This document shows positions 52,760 to 62,048 of a DNA stretch of 64,000 nt, piece by piece. The notes beneath the pieces are model-generated. The model saw nothing but the letters and a program-made list of their open reading frames with translations. It did no database searches and was not told the DNA's origin. This stretch comes from Massilia psychrophila. GTDB taxonomy: Bacteria > Pseudomonadota > Gammaproteobacteria > Burkholderiales > Burkholderiaceae_D. The translations under genes were made by a program, and so were the position numbers. The DNA is taken from contig NZ_PDOB01000019.1 in assembly GCF_002760665.1 (NCBI RefSeq), positions 22,826 through 86,825 of the forward strand. The letters are read 5' to 3'. Numbering within the stretch: the first letter of the stretch is position 1; every line of letters starts with the position of its first letter.

Positions 52760-54879
52760 CGCAAATCCTTAGGTACGCAGGCTGCCTGATTGATCGTGTG
52801 CGCTTCGTGCGCTTCGTGCACTTGGTGCGCTTGGTGTTTAAGCAGCGGCAAAATAATAGTAAAGCTGGAACCTTGGCCCGGTACGCTCGTTACTGCCAGT
52901 TCGCCGCCCAGTTCCAGGATATATTCCTGGCTCTCGAAAACGCCGATCCCCATGCCGGCCGATTTGGTCGTCTCGAAAGGCTTGAACAGGCGCTCGCGGA
53001 TAAATTCCTCGCTCATGCCTTCACCGCTGTCGGTAATTCGGATCAGCACGGCCGCGCCGCGCCGGGCCAGTTCGATTCCGACCTGGCCGTCCCTGGCGGT
53101 GGCCTCGATCGCGTTCTGGATCAGGTGGCCGACCACCCTCTCGAGACGCTCCCGGTCGGCCAGCACGGTCAGGCCCTGATCGGTGACGCTCAGCACCGGT
53201 TGCGGTTGGAACCCGGCCTTGAGGGCGACGGCCTGCTTCACCAGGTGTTCGATCGACAGCGCTGCCGCGCGCTCGGGCGCCACACTGCGGCTGAGTTTTT
53301 GCAGCAGCAGCTTCATCTTTTGCACCGAATAATTGACCGTCTCGAGCATATCTTGCTGGAATTCGGGATTATCCTTGTGCCGCTCCGCATTCGACATCAG
53401 CAGCGACAACTGCGAGACCAGGTTCTTCAGGTCGTGCACCACGAAGGTCGACATCCGGTTGAACGACTCGAACTGGCGCGCCACCATCAGCGCATTGGCC
53501 GCTTCATACTGGGCCAGGTAGCTGGCAGCCTGGCTGCCGGCAATCTTTAGCAGGTCGATCACTTCCCAGTTCAGCTTGATGGCGCTGCGCGGCGCCATCA
53601 GCAGCATGAAGCCGAACAGCCGGCCCTGCATCATCAGCGGCACCCACAGCCAGCCACGCGGGTAGTCCAGCAGCCAGGCAGGCATCGGCACGTCGTCGTA
53701 CTTGGCGGGCCAGTCCTGGTACTCGTGCAGGTCGACCACCCACTGCTTGCTGTCGAGGAAGCGGCAAAAAGACGAGTCCGCCGGTTCGCTCGCCGTGGCC
53801 GGCGCAACATGCCAGTTGGCGGCCGGCTCGAACAGGCCCGATTCGCGGCGCACCCACATCAGTCCGGCCGGGCTCTCGACCAGCGCGGCGACCGCCTGGA
53901 TCACGCGGTCGCCCAAGCCCGGCCCGGCGCGCGACAAGGTGCCGGTAAAGCGCAGCCACTCTTCCCGGTAGTCGTAATTGTAGCTGTAGAAATGCTTGCT
54001 GATGAACACGCGCAGCCAGGCGCGGAAGCTGCCCGAAAACAGGATTCCGACCAGCAGGACCAGCGCGCCGAACAGGAACGTCACCTGCATCACCGAGCCC
54101 CAGCTGCCGCCGACATAGCGAAGGTAGTAGCCGGCCGAGCCCATCGCCAGCAAGTAGATGGCGGAGCCGAACAGCGCCGCCGAGTGGAACATGATGCGGC
54201 GCGATACCGCCAGTTCGGTCGACCAGGATGCACTGCGCATTACCGACGCGGCGATCAGCGGCACTGTCAGCGCGTTGACCGCGCCGCGCGCCGCCCAAAT
54301 ATCGGGATTAACACGGTGGAACAACATGACGTCGCTGTACAGGTAGAAGTCATAGACGAACATGCCGCCGATGCCGAGGCAGGCAAACTTGATGGCCCAG
54401 CGTTCCTGCTCCGGCTTGTTGCGGTACAACTGCTCGACCAACAGCATGCCCAGCACCGCCACGCCGATCCGCGCGGCCGCACTCGGCATCAGGCCGGTTT
54501 CGGTGAGGAACTCGAACTCTAACTTGCCGAGGACGGTGGCGCCGAAGAACAACAGGTAGAACAGGACGATCAGGACCAGACTCGGCCGCAGACGCATGGG
54601 CAGCCGGCTGTCCTTGTCCTGAAAATGGCCGATCAGGATGATCAGGAACGCCGACCAGCCACCGTTATGCACGATTTCGACGCTGTCGGTGAGCACCGAC
54701 CATGGCGTCGGCTGCAGCGCCTGCCAAGCCAGCACCGCGTTCGATACCGCGGTAAGGGCCGCTGCCAACGACAGTGCGCGGCCATGCGCACGTCCGCGCC
54801 AGGTGGTCGACAGCAGTACGGTGAGCAACAGGAATGCCAGCGCAGCGATCGAATAGCTGAAGCTAGTAATGCCGGTCAA
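52756..54879 (-). CDS. prsK: PEP-CTERM system histidine kinase PrsK
   Basis: A 707-residue sensor kinase matching TIGR02916. Seven or eight membrane helices lie in about 1-280, then a GAF-like domain (about 320-450), the phosphoacceptor His482 in FVVHDLKNLVSQL, and ATPase boxes (HLIQNAIEATA, ITDSGEGMS). The final residues are a repetitive H-x-x stretch (KHQAHQVHEAHEAH), matching a short tandem repeat in the DNA near 52798-52838. It starts with TTG at 54879 because a TGA stops the frame seven codons upstream and no ATG fits. Co-transcribed with prsR. Confidence 0.92.
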   Translation of the reverse strand: MTGITSFSYSIAALAFLLLTVLLSTTWRGRAHGRALSLAAALTAVSNAVLAWQALQPTPWSVLTDSVEIVHNGGWSAFLIILIGHFQDKDSRLPMRLRPSLVLIVLFYLLFFGATVLGKLEFEFLTETGLMPSAAARIGVAVLGMLLVEQLYRNKPEQERWAIKFACLGIGGMFVYDFYLYSDVMLFHRVNPDIWAARGAVNALTVPLIAASVMRSASWSTELAVSRRIMFHSAALFGSAIYLLAMGSAGYYLRYVGGSWGSVMQVTFLFGALVLLVGILFSGSFRAWLRVFISKHFYSYNYDYREEWLRFTGTLSRAGPGLGDRVIQAVAALVESPAGLMWVRRESGLFEPAANWHVAPATASEPADSSFCRFLDSKQWVVDLHEYQDWPAKYDDVPMPAWLLDYPRGWLWVPLMMQGRLFGFMLLMAPRSAIKLNWEVIDLLKIAGSQAASYLAQYEAANALMVARQFESFNRMSTFVVHDLKNLVSQLSLLMSNAERHKDNPEFQQDMLETVNYSVQKMKLLLQKLSRSVAPERAAALSIEHLVKQAVALKAGFQPQPVLSVTDQGLTVLADRERLERVVGHLIQNAIEATARDGQVGIELARRGAAVLIRITDSGEGMSEEFIRERLFKPFETTKSAGMGIGVFESQEYILELGGELAVTSVPGQGSSFTIILPLLKHQAHQVHEAHEAHTINQAACVPKDLR

Positions 54880-54967
54880 TGTGAACCATCCATCTCGTCA
54901 GCCATAGTGCATGAAACATTTTCGATCAAAGTCGACATCCAAAGGGGGCGCAGTTCACCGGCCGTGA

Positions 54968-56368
54968 TCAGCGGCCGCTGCGGAACAGCACCACTTTAAG
55001 CGTATCGATCAGCACCAGGATGTCGAGGAACAGGCTGTTGTTTTTTACATAGTACAGATCGTACTGGAGCTTTTGCAAAGCATCCTCGGCCGAAGAGCCG
55101 TAGCCATAGCGCACCTGCGCCCAGCCGGTGATGCCGGGCTTGATGCTGTGGCGCACGTTGTAGTAAGGCACCACTTCGATCAGTTGCTCGACGAAGTATG
55201 GCCGTTCGGGGCGCGGGCCGACGAACGACATCTCGCCCTTGAACACGTTGAACACTTGCGGCAGTTCGTCGATCCGGGCGCGGCGGATGAACTTGCCGAT
55301 GCGGGTGACGCGCGGATCGTTCTGCGCCGCCCATTGCGGCTTGCCACCTTTTTCGGCGTCGTTGCGCATGCTGCGGAACTTGAGCACGTTGAACGGCTTG
55401 CTGTCCAGGCCGACCCGTTCCTGCAAATAGAAGACCGGCGCGCCGTCTTCCAGGTAGATCAGCAGCGCCGTCAGCAGCATGACCGGCAACGACAGCACCA
55501 GGATGATGGTGCTGCAGATCAGGTCGAAACCGCGCTTCATGAAGATGCGGATGAAACTCTGGTCGAAGCCGCCACCGAAAACCAGCCAGCTTGGCTGCAA
55601 CGAATCAACCCGGATCTGGCACGTCTCGCGCTCGAAAAAGGTGGCCGCGTCGGTAACCTTGACGCCCTGCAGTTTGCAGTCGAGCAATTCCTTGATGGGG
55701 AATCCGCCCCGCCGGTTCTGCACCGACACCACAATTTCGGTGACGTTGTACTGGTTCGCCAGCGACACCAGCGAATCGCCGTCACGCAGTTTCAACAAGG
55801 TGTCGGCTGGCACACACAGCTCTTCGGACGGGATCGCGATGAAGCCGGCAATATCGTATTTGTGGTATTTGTTGCTCTGCTCTGCCAGGTCGCTGCATTC
55901 CTTGGCCAGCGGGCCGCCGCCGAGGAAGATGATGCGCGACTCGAAGAAGCGCTGCTCGGACGTCTTGAAGAAGATGATACGGGCGAGGAAGATGCCGGAC
56001 GCGGCGATGAGGAACACCAGCAGCAGGATGCCGCGCCCGAAGTACAGTTCCGGCGCGATGTAAAACACCAGCGTCAGGATGACGAAACCCATCAGGAACG
56101 ACGGCATCAGCTTCAGGAAGAACGGGTTGCGCAACCCTTCGCTGAAATTGAGCTGGTACATGCCCATCGCGCTCATGCTGAAAATGATGGCGCTGGCGAA
56201 CGCGACGGCGGAAGTGAAGAAGTGTTCGAGGTGGGGTGCTGCCGGCGCGCCCGGGTCGAGCAGGCGCACGGCTGCGCCGGCGTACGCCGCGCCCAGCAGC
56301 ACCAGCACTTCGACGAACAACAGCACGAAGACTATTTTCGACACATAGTGATTGGATATTTTTAACAC
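54968..56368 (-). CDS. XrtA-associated initiating sugar transferase (TIGR03013)
   Basis: A 466-residue polyprenyl-phosphate sugar-1-phosphate transferase. Membrane helices lie in about 10-135, a Rossmann-like domain follows, and a C-terminal bacterial sugar transferase domain has KRGFDLICSTIILVLSLPVMLL, APVFYLQERVGLDSKPFNVLKFRSM and GEMSFVGPRPERP. It starts the repeat unit by moving a sugar phosphate to undecaprenyl phosphate. GTG at 56368 has GGGAGG seven bases before it; an ATG two bases upstream is out of frame. It follows the epimerase gene. Confidence 0.9.
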   Translation of the reverse strand: MLKISNHYVSKIVFVLLFVEVLVLLGAAYAGAAVRLLDPGAPAAPHLEHFFTSAVAFASAIIFSMSAMGMYQLNFSEGLRNPFFLKLMPSFLMGFVILTLVFYIAPELYFGRGILLLVFLIAASGIFLARIIFFKTSEQRFFESRIIFLGGGPLAKECSDLAEQSNKYHKYDIAGFIAIPSEELCVPADTLLKLRDGDSLVSLANQYNVTEIVVSVQNRRGGFPIKELLDCKLQGVKVTDAATFFERETCQIRVDSLQPSWLVFGGGFDQSFIRIFMKRGFDLICSTIILVLSLPVMLLTALLIYLEDGAPVFYLQERVGLDSKPFNVLKFRSMRNDAEKGGKPQWAAQNDPRVTRIGKFIRRARIDELPQVFNVFKGEMSFVGPRPERPYFVEQLIEVVPYYNVRHSIKPGITGWAQVRYGYGSSAEDALQKLQYDLYYVKNNSLFLDILVLIDTLKVVLFRSGR

Positions 56369-56457
56369 ATCAACCTCCCGATTTCTTCTTTGCCATGTCG
56401 CGCGACATCAGGCACGTGCCCGGTCGCCATCGTTGCGCGGCATTTTCTTTTGCTCGA

Positions 56458-57498
56458 TCACTTGCTGTTGCTCGTCAGGCTGTGGACGTACCAGTCCATC
56501 GCCTGTTTCAGGCCCTCGGCAATGCGATGGGTCGGCGCGAAGCCGAGCCGGGCCGCCGCCTTTGAGATATCGGCTTGCGAATGGCGCACGTCGCCGGCGC
56601 GAAAGCCGACGTACTGCGGCTTGTGTTCGCGCACGTGCGGAAAGCGCTCGCGCAGCAGTTCGCACATCATCGCGTGCAGCTCGTTCAGGCTGGTGCGCTG
56701 GTTCAGCGCCACGTTATACACTTCATTGACGGCGTCCGACCCGTCGGCCAGCGCGGCAAGCAGGTTCGCCTGCACCACATTGTCGATGAAGCAAAAATCG
56801 CGGCTGGTTTCACCGTCACCGTTGATGAACAGCGGCTTGTTACCGATCAAAGCAGCAATCCACTGCGGGATCACCGCGGCGTAAGCGCCATGCGGATCCT
56901 GGCGCGGACCAAAAACGTTGAAGTAGCGTAATCCAGTCGTCTCGCTGCCGTAGGTGCGCGCGAACACGCTAGCGTAGAGTTCGTTGATGTATTTGGTGAC
57001 CGCGTACGGCGACAATGGATTGCCGATGACCGCTTCCTGCTTCGGCAGCGCCGGATGGTCGCCGTAGGTCGAGCTCGACGCGGCGTAAATGAAACGCTTG
57101 ACCTTGGCGTCGCGGCTGGCGGTGAGCATGTTGAGGAAACCGGTGACGTTGGTGTCGTTGGTGGCGATCGGATCCTGGATCGAGCGCGATACCGATCCCA
57201 GCGCAGCCTGGTGCAAAATATAGTCGACGCCTTCGCAGGCCTTGGCGCAGTCATCGAGCTTGCGGATATCGCCATGCACGAAGTCGAAGCGCTGCCATGC
57301 ATCGGCGCCGACCAGGTCCTTGACCTGGTCGAGATTATGCTGGTGGCCGGTAGCGAAGTTGTCCAGCCCGGTCACGCGCTGGTTCAGCTTGAGTAAAGCC
57401 TCGACCAGGTTTGAACCAATAAAACCGGCGGCGCCGGTCACCAGCCAATGGTAGTTGTGCGCGCGCAGGTGCTGCTGGATGTCGTTAAATTTTGTCAC
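56458..57498 (-). CDS. wbpP: UDP-N-acetylglucosamine 4-epimerase (WbpP-type)
   Basis: A 346-residue short-chain dehydrogenase/epimerase. It has the NAD loop [11 protein letters not shown], the catalytic pair in SSTYGDHP...SPYAVTKY, and [31 protein letters not shown], all typical of WbpP/TviC-type enzymes that act on N-acetylated UDP-hexoses or UDP-hexuronic acids. With the TviB-type dehydrogenase upstream it should give UDP-GalNAc or UDP-GalNAcA. GTG 57498 is chosen because it gives the WbpP-like length and CAGGACAG lies just upstream. Confidence 0.88.
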   Translation of the reverse strand: MTKFNDIQQHLRAHNYHWLVTGAAGFIGSNLVEALLKLNQRVTGLDNFATGHQHNLDQVKDLVGADAWQRFDFVHGDIRKLDDCAKACEGVDYILHQAALGSVSRSIQDPIATNDTNVTGFLNMLTASRDAKVKRFIYAASSSTYGDHPALPKQEAVIGNPLSPYAVTKYINELYASVFARTYGSETTGLRYFNVFGPRQDPHGAYAAVIPQWIAALIGNKPLFINGDGETSRDFCFIDNVVQANLLAALADGSDAVNEVYNVALNQRTSLNELHAMMCELLRERFPHVREHKPQYVGFRAGDVRHSQADISKAAARLGFAPTHRIAEGLKQAMDWYVHSLTSNSK

Positions 57499-57563
57499 TG
57501 TGCTGTCCTGTTTATTCAATTGTGCGCGACGCCATGCGCCAGGCGGTAATCCGCAAATATCCA

Positions 57564-57589
57564 GCGCCACCGCATCACTGCGGCGGCGC
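57564..57589 (-). promoter_or_regulatory. Stem-loop between the dehydrogenase and epimerase genes
   Basis: An 11-bp stem with one G-U pair (minus strand GCGCCGCCGCA / TGCGGTGGCGC, 4-base loop) in the 108-bp gap between tviB and wbpP. No T-run follows on the minus strand, so it is more likely an mRNA processing or stability element than a full terminator. Confidence 0.45.
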
Positions 57590-57606
57590 CGTTTTCAAGC
57601 CATGAT

Positions 57607-58896
57607 TTACAGGCGCCAGACGCTAAAGCCGGCGTCGCTGATCGCCTTCTCGTCGAATTGCGATTTGACGTCGATGAAGCAGCCGCCGTCGTTCAGCTTC
57701 GCTTGAAAGTCCGCCAGCGGACGCGCCAGCAATTCTTTGTGCGATACCGCCGCGATAAGGGCATCGGCGCGCGGCAAGTCTTCCCAGCTGACCAGTTCGA
57801 TGCCGTATTCATGCTGCGCATCGGCGTTTGACGCCACCGGGTCATAGACGTGGACATCGACGCCGTAAGACTGCAGTTCGTAGACGATATCGGCCACTTT
57901 CGAATTGCGCAGGTCCGGGCAGTTTTCCTTGAACGTCAGGCCGATTACGTTTACTTTTGAACCCTTGACGTTGAAACCGGCGGCAATCATGGTTTTCACG
58001 GTTTTTTCGGCGACGAACTTGGCCATGCCGTCATTGATGCGGCGACCGGCCAGGATCACTTGCGGATGATAGCCGATCATTTCGGCCTTGTGCGTCAGGT
58101 AATACGGATCGACGCCGATGCAATGGCCGCCGACCAGGCCCGGGCGAAATGGCAGGAAATTCCACTTGGTGCCGGCCGCTTTCAGCACGTCGAGCGTATC
58201 GATGCCGATTCTGTCGAAAATGATCGCCAGTTCGTTCATCAGCGCGATATTCAGGTCGCGCTGGGTGTTTTCAATCACCTTGGCCGCTTCCGCCACCTTG
58301 ATGCTGGAAGCGCGGTGGACGCCGGCGGTAATGATCGATTCATACAGTTTGGCCACCAGTTCGAGCGTTTCGTCATCGTCGCCGGACACCACTTTCAAAA
58401 TCGACGTCAGCGTGTGCTCCTTGTCGCCCGGATTGATCCGCTCCGGCGAGAAACCAACGTGAAAATCCTGTTTCCATTTCAGGCCGGAATGCTGTTCCAG
58501 GATCGGGATGCAGACTTCCTCGGTGGCGCCGGGATAGACGGTCGACTCGAAAATTACGATCGCGCCTTTTTTCATGTGCTGGCCGACGGTTTTGCTGGCA
58601 CCGGCAAGCGGCGTAAAATCAGGATTGTGGGCGGCGTCGACCGGGGTCGGCACCGCCACCACGATATATTTGGCATCGGCCAGCGCGGCCGGATCGGTGC
58701 TGACGGACAGCCGTTCGGCCGCTCTCAATTCTGCCGTCGACAATTCGCCTGTGGGATCAATATATTTTTTGTAGCTTTCAATCTTGCTGCTGGAAAGATC
58801 GAACCCGATCGTGGTGCGCTTTTTGCCGAACTCTACTGCCAGCGGCATGCCGACATATCCAAGTCCTACTACTGCTACGATGTCTTCTGATTTCAT
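57607..58896 (-). CDS. tviB: UDP-N-acetylhexosamine dehydrogenase (TviB/WbpO-type)
   Basis: A 429-residue nucleotide sugar dehydrogenase. It has the NAD loop VVGLGYVGMPLAVEFGKKR, GFSPERINPGDKEH, a catalytic Cys in PGLVGGHCIGVDPYYLTHKAE, and C-terminal LTFKENCPDLRNSKVADIV. Length and motifs fit the TviB/WbpO group, which oxidises UDP-GlcNAc or UDP-GalNAc to the uronic acid. First gene of the nucleotide-sugar/initiating-transferase group. ATG 58896 with GGAACTCG upstream is chosen over one 24 bases earlier. Confidence 0.9.
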   Translation of the reverse strand: MKSEDIVAVVGLGYVGMPLAVEFGKKRTTIGFDLSSSKIESYKKYIDPTGELSTAELRAAERLSVSTDPAALADAKYIVVAVPTPVDAAHNPDFTPLAGASKTVGQHMKKGAIVIFESTVYPGATEEVCIPILEQHSGLKWKQDFHVGFSPERINPGDKEHTLTSILKVVSGDDDETLELVAKLYESIITAGVHRASSIKVAEAAKVIENTQRDLNIALMNELAIIFDRIGIDTLDVLKAAGTKWNFLPFRPGLVGGHCIGVDPYYLTHKAEMIGYHPQVILAGRRINDGMAKFVAEKTVKTMIAAGFNVKGSKVNVIGLTFKENCPDLRNSKVADIVYELQSYGVDVHVYDPVASNADAQHEYGIELVSWEDLPRADALIAAVSHKELLARPLADFQAKLNDGGCFIDVKSQFDEKAISDAGFSVWRL

Positions 58897-58943
58897 TAGC
58901 GAGTTCCGTTCGAGAATCAATTTTTGCTATTATAATAACTTTT

Positions 58944-58972
58944 AATATAACACAGAAATAAAGTCGCCTCAA
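58944..58972 (-). promoter_or_regulatory. Sigma-70 promoter of the tviB group
   Basis: On the minus strand TTGAGG, a 17-bp spacer, then TATATT. Transcription would begin near 58937, about 40 bases before the ATG. This lies in a 602-bp gene-free, AT-rich region (58897-59498); the only other frames there are short and unconvincing. Confidence 0.65.
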
Positions 58973-59435
58973 TTTAAAGCAACGGAATTTGTCTAAAAGA
59001 AACCACAATCCCGATATTAAGTTATTTGAATAACAGCAGTCTGCTGCGTCAAATTAAGCGCAACGCATTTTGGCGTTCATGCTGTCCGCCACTAGCTGGA
59101 TGTTAAATCGCCGGCACAATCGCATTACCTCCCGCATCGCACGTTTGGTCCGTGTCACGTTGGGCCAATATACGCGCTCTGTCGTTATCAAAAATATCAC
59201 TTTGTAACGACCTACAAAAAGTGTCGCGGCGCGGCGGCGTGCCCAACACACCGTAAAGCCTGCAATTTTAGCACTTCTTATCGACAATTTTATTCGTGCA
59301 ACAACAACATTGTCGCGCCAAGGGTACGGTCTCGCGTACCCGCATTATTCATGATTTCCTACGACAATGGTTTCTCGAAATAATTTTCTAATGATTTTGA
59401 GCAACAAGCCGTTAATCATGAGAGCCTAGAATCAA

Positions 59436-59460
59436 ATCACACGACAACATGTCATGTGAT
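59436..59460. promoter_or_regulatory. ATCACA...TGTGAT dyad upstream of the Tat lipoprotein
   Basis: A 25-bp dyad with 11-bp arms, one mismatch and a 3-base centre (arms ATCACACGACA / TGTCATGTGAT), 38 bp before the ATG at 59499. It may be an operator for the three-gene group at the right end. No regulator gene lies beside it. Confidence 0.5.
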
Positions 59461-59498
59461 TGGTAAAACACCATTTATTTTTGACAACACAGTTGCTA

Positions 59499-59945
59499 AT
59501 GGACAATACTCTCATTTCCCGCAAGCACCCACAGGTTCGCAGCGCAGCGTCGCCATCGCGCCGTTCCTTTATCAGGTACTTTAGTGTGAGCGCCGCCGCG
59601 CTGGCGGTCGAGGGTTGTGGCGGAGGAGGCGCCGGTGGCACTGCTGTGACCACACCAGTCGCGCCGCCGGTGCCGGTGCCGGCCCCTCCCGTCGCCCCCC
59701 CGGCCCCGGCAACCCCGGTCTGGCTGTCGATACCAACCATTGCATTTACCCAAGGCTCGCCATCAAGTTTCTCGGTCGCCGATTACATCACTGCAACCAA
59801 TGCCGCGGCGTTGACCTTGACACTGAACGCGCTCCCCTTGCCTGCCGGCGTCACTTTTAACGCCGTGAATCGGACCTTCGACTACGATGGCCGCGGCGCC
59901 GTTGCCGCGACCGACGGTCACGTTTTGACCGCAATCGAAGCTTAA
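59499..59945 (+). CDS. Tat-type lipoprotein with a putative Ig-like domain
   Basis: A 148-residue protein. Its N terminus has the twin-arginine motif RRSFIRYFSV, a hydrophobic stretch and a possible lipobox-like LAVEGC followed by GGGG. A Pro/Val/Ala-rich linker of about 30 residues precedes a beta domain of the He_PIG type (SFSVADYITATNAAALTLTLN, LPAGVTFNAVNRTFDYDG). It would be exported folded and anchored. It ends 5 bp before the next ATG and may carry or target the product of that gene. Confidence 0.65.
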   Translation: MDNTLISRKHPQVRSAASPSRRSFIRYFSVSAAALAVEGCGGGGAGGTAVTTPVAPPVPVPAPPVAPPAPATPVWLSIPTIAFTQGSPSSFSVADYITATNAAALTLTLNALPLPAGVTFNAVNRTFDYDGRGAVAATDGHVLTAIEA

Positions 59946-59950
59946 TCCCC

Positions 59951-61975
59951 ATGATCCAGATCTTCTCCAATCTCTTTTCGATCCAGATCCTGCCGGCGCC
60001 GGTACTGGTCGCTTCGTTCGATCTCACATCGGCCATCGGCGGCGCCAACCTGCCGTTCGCTTTAGGATATGCTTTCAGAAAGGGCGACGTGCCATCTGGC
60101 GCCCAAGTGACCGGCGACCTTCCGGCGCTGCAGGTAGTCGGAAAAAACTGGTGGCCGGACGGCTCGCTCAAGTTTGCGTCCATTTCTGGACGCGCCGGCC
60201 TGGACGCCGGCGTGGCGCGCAAGGTCAAGCTCGGCGTCGGTGCGGCTGGCGCCGGCACCGTGCTGTCCACCGCGGAGCTGCGCGCGACCGGCGCCACAGC
60301 CAGCGTCAGTGCCGGCAGTTTCGGCGCCGCCGCTTGGGCGGGCGCCGACTGGGACGCGCCGTTCCAGAGCTGGATCAGCGGCCCGCAGATGAGCTCGTGG
60401 GTGTATCGCAAACCCGTCGGCAGCGACCTGCACCTTGTCGCGTGGCTTGAAGTGCGGCTGTACGTCGGCGGCGTCGTCGAAATTCTGCCCTGGATCGAAA
60501 ACGGCTACCTCAACCTAGCCGGCCCGACTAACAAGAACGCCGAGTATGTTTTCTCAATGGGTGGAACCGAGCGCTTTCGCAGCACTTTCAACCTGCCGAA
60601 TCACTGCCGTTCCGTTCTGCTGTCGGGCACACGTTTCAGCTATTGGCTTGGCATCGACCCGCAGATCGTTCCGGCCCATGACAAGGCCTACTTGCAAGCG
60701 ACGCGGCTGGTGCCCGCGTATGGCGCCGCCATTGCGCCGTCAGCCAAGGTATGGTCGAGCCTGGCACAAACCTACAATCCTTTACAACAAGGCAATTATT
60801 CAAACGAAATGGGGATGGGGGGGTACCAAACTGCGATTGGGCTGTTGCCCGAATGGGATGTGCTGTACTTGGCTAGCAACAACGCGCGCGCTTACGCCGG
60901 CGTGATCGCCAACGCGTACAGTTCGGGCCGCTTTGGTATTCACTACCGCGATGAAACGACCCAGCGGCCACTGCGGTTTTCCAGCTACCCCAACCTGGTG
61001 ACGGATGGCGGCGCGAGCACGGGAATTGCGAACACTGGCGCCTCGAGCAAAAATACCTTCACGCCGTCAGCCAGCGGGACGCCGCCGCCGACCTGGGATA
61101 GCCCGCATCACCCGTCGGTGGGTTTTACCGCCTATCTGCTTACCGGTCGATTCTATTTTATGGAGGAGGTGCAATTCGCCGCAACGGTAAATTTCTTGAA
61201 GAACACCGACCATCAACGCAAATTTTCCAGCGGTGTTTTCCAATCAAATGCTGGCGCCAACACTACCCGCGGGGCTGGTTGGGCCATCCGCACCCTTGCG
61301 CAAGCGGCTTGCGTCACGCCCGACAACGACATCGTCTTGCGCGCCGAATTCGCCGCGTCGATGGCTGCGAATGCCGAGTTCTATTATGCGACCTATGTTG
61401 CCCAGCCGAATAACCCATTCGGCTTCGTCGCGCCCTACTCCAACTACACCACGGGCGCAGGCTACTATTCTGAATCAGCATGGATGCAGGATTTCTTTAC
61501 GGCGGCGGTCGGATATGCCATTGACCTTGAAACGGCGATGCAATCGGTGAGTGCAGGCCGGCTCGCTGCCTTTTTCGCGTGGAAGGCGCAAAGCATCATC
61601 GGCCGCCTCGGCGGCACCGCCCCGACAGAGTATCTGTATACGCAGGCAGGCGTCTATACCGTCGCCGTCGCGCCGGCAGAAAACGCCAATTTCATCAATG
61701 GCAGTGGTCCCTGGTACAAGAACTGGGGGGAAATCTACGCCGCAACAATTAAAACTCCCAATCCCGGCACTAACGGTCCGCTGACCGGCGGGAATTTTCC
61801 GGAAGCGACCAGTTATTGGGGCAATCTGCAGCCGGCAATTGCCTATGCGGTTCAACACAAGGTCGCAGGAGCCCAAGCCGCTTACGCCCGCATGCGGAAC
61901 GCGCCCAATTGGAGCGCGCTTGAAAGCAGCTGGAATGACGCACCTGTATGGAGTGTCGTACCACGAACTCAATAA
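59951..61975 (+). CDS. Large beta-rich protein, possible polysaccharide lyase
   Basis: A 674-residue protein of uncertain family. Its N-terminal part (LPFALGYAFRKGDVPSG, NWWPDGSLKFASISG) resembles the first domain of exo-rhamnogalacturonan-lyase-like proteins (PcRGLX/YetA), in which WPDGS-type segments recur. The centre and end have many Trp/Tyr-rich stretches (TWDSPHHPSVGF, WMQDFFTAAVGYA) like alpha/alpha-toroid lyases. No signal peptide is visible at the start chosen. It shares the phrase SNLF near its N terminus with the next protein. If it is a lyase, it could trim the exopolysaccharide. Confidence 0.5.
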   Translation: MIQIFSNLFSIQILPAPVLVASFDLTSAIGGANLPFALGYAFRKGDVPSGAQVTGDLPALQVVGKNWWPDGSLKFASISGRAGLDAGVARKVKLGVGAAGAGTVLSTAELRATGATASVSAGSFGAAAWAGADWDAPFQSWISGPQMSSWVYRKPVGSDLHLVAWLEVRLYVGGVVEILPWIENGYLNLAGPTNKNAEYVFSMGGTERFRSTFNLPNHCRSVLLSGTRFSYWLGIDPQIVPAHDKAYLQATRLVPAYGAAIAPSAKVWSSLAQTYNPLQQGNYSNEMGMGGYQTAIGLLPEWDVLYLASNNARAYAGVIANAYSSGRFGIHYRDETTQRPLRFSSYPNLVTDGGASTGIANTGASSKNTFTPSASGTPPPTWDSPHHPSVGFTAYLLTGRFYFMEEVQFAATVNFLKNTDHQRKFSSGVFQSNAGANTTRGAGWAIRTLAQAACVTPDNDIVLRAEFAASMAANAEFYYATYVAQPNNPFGFVAPYSNYTTGAGYYSESAWMQDFFTAAVGYAIDLETAMQSVSAGRLAAFFAWKAQSIIGRLGGTAPTEYLYTQAGVYTVAVAPAENANFINGSGPWYKNWGEIYAATIKTPNPGTNGPLTGGNFPEATSYWGNLQPAIAYAVQHKVAGAQAAYARMRNAPNWSALESSWNDAPVWSVVPRTQ

Positions 61976-62048
61976 AATGCTGCGCAGTTAGCTCTTGGTT
62001 GTAAGCTAGAGCTTCCGCGCACACCATCGGCAAGAAAGGCAGCCATTC

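Noticed and set aside
54880..54967. PrsR box before prsK
   Set aside because: GTCGACATCC and TTTCGATC are present, but the TGTAA half-site at the right distance is missing.
59054..59287. 77-codon minus-strand frame in the intergenic region before tviB
   Set aside because: No ribosome site, no domain, and Arg/Cys-rich composition; the region is more likely regulatory.
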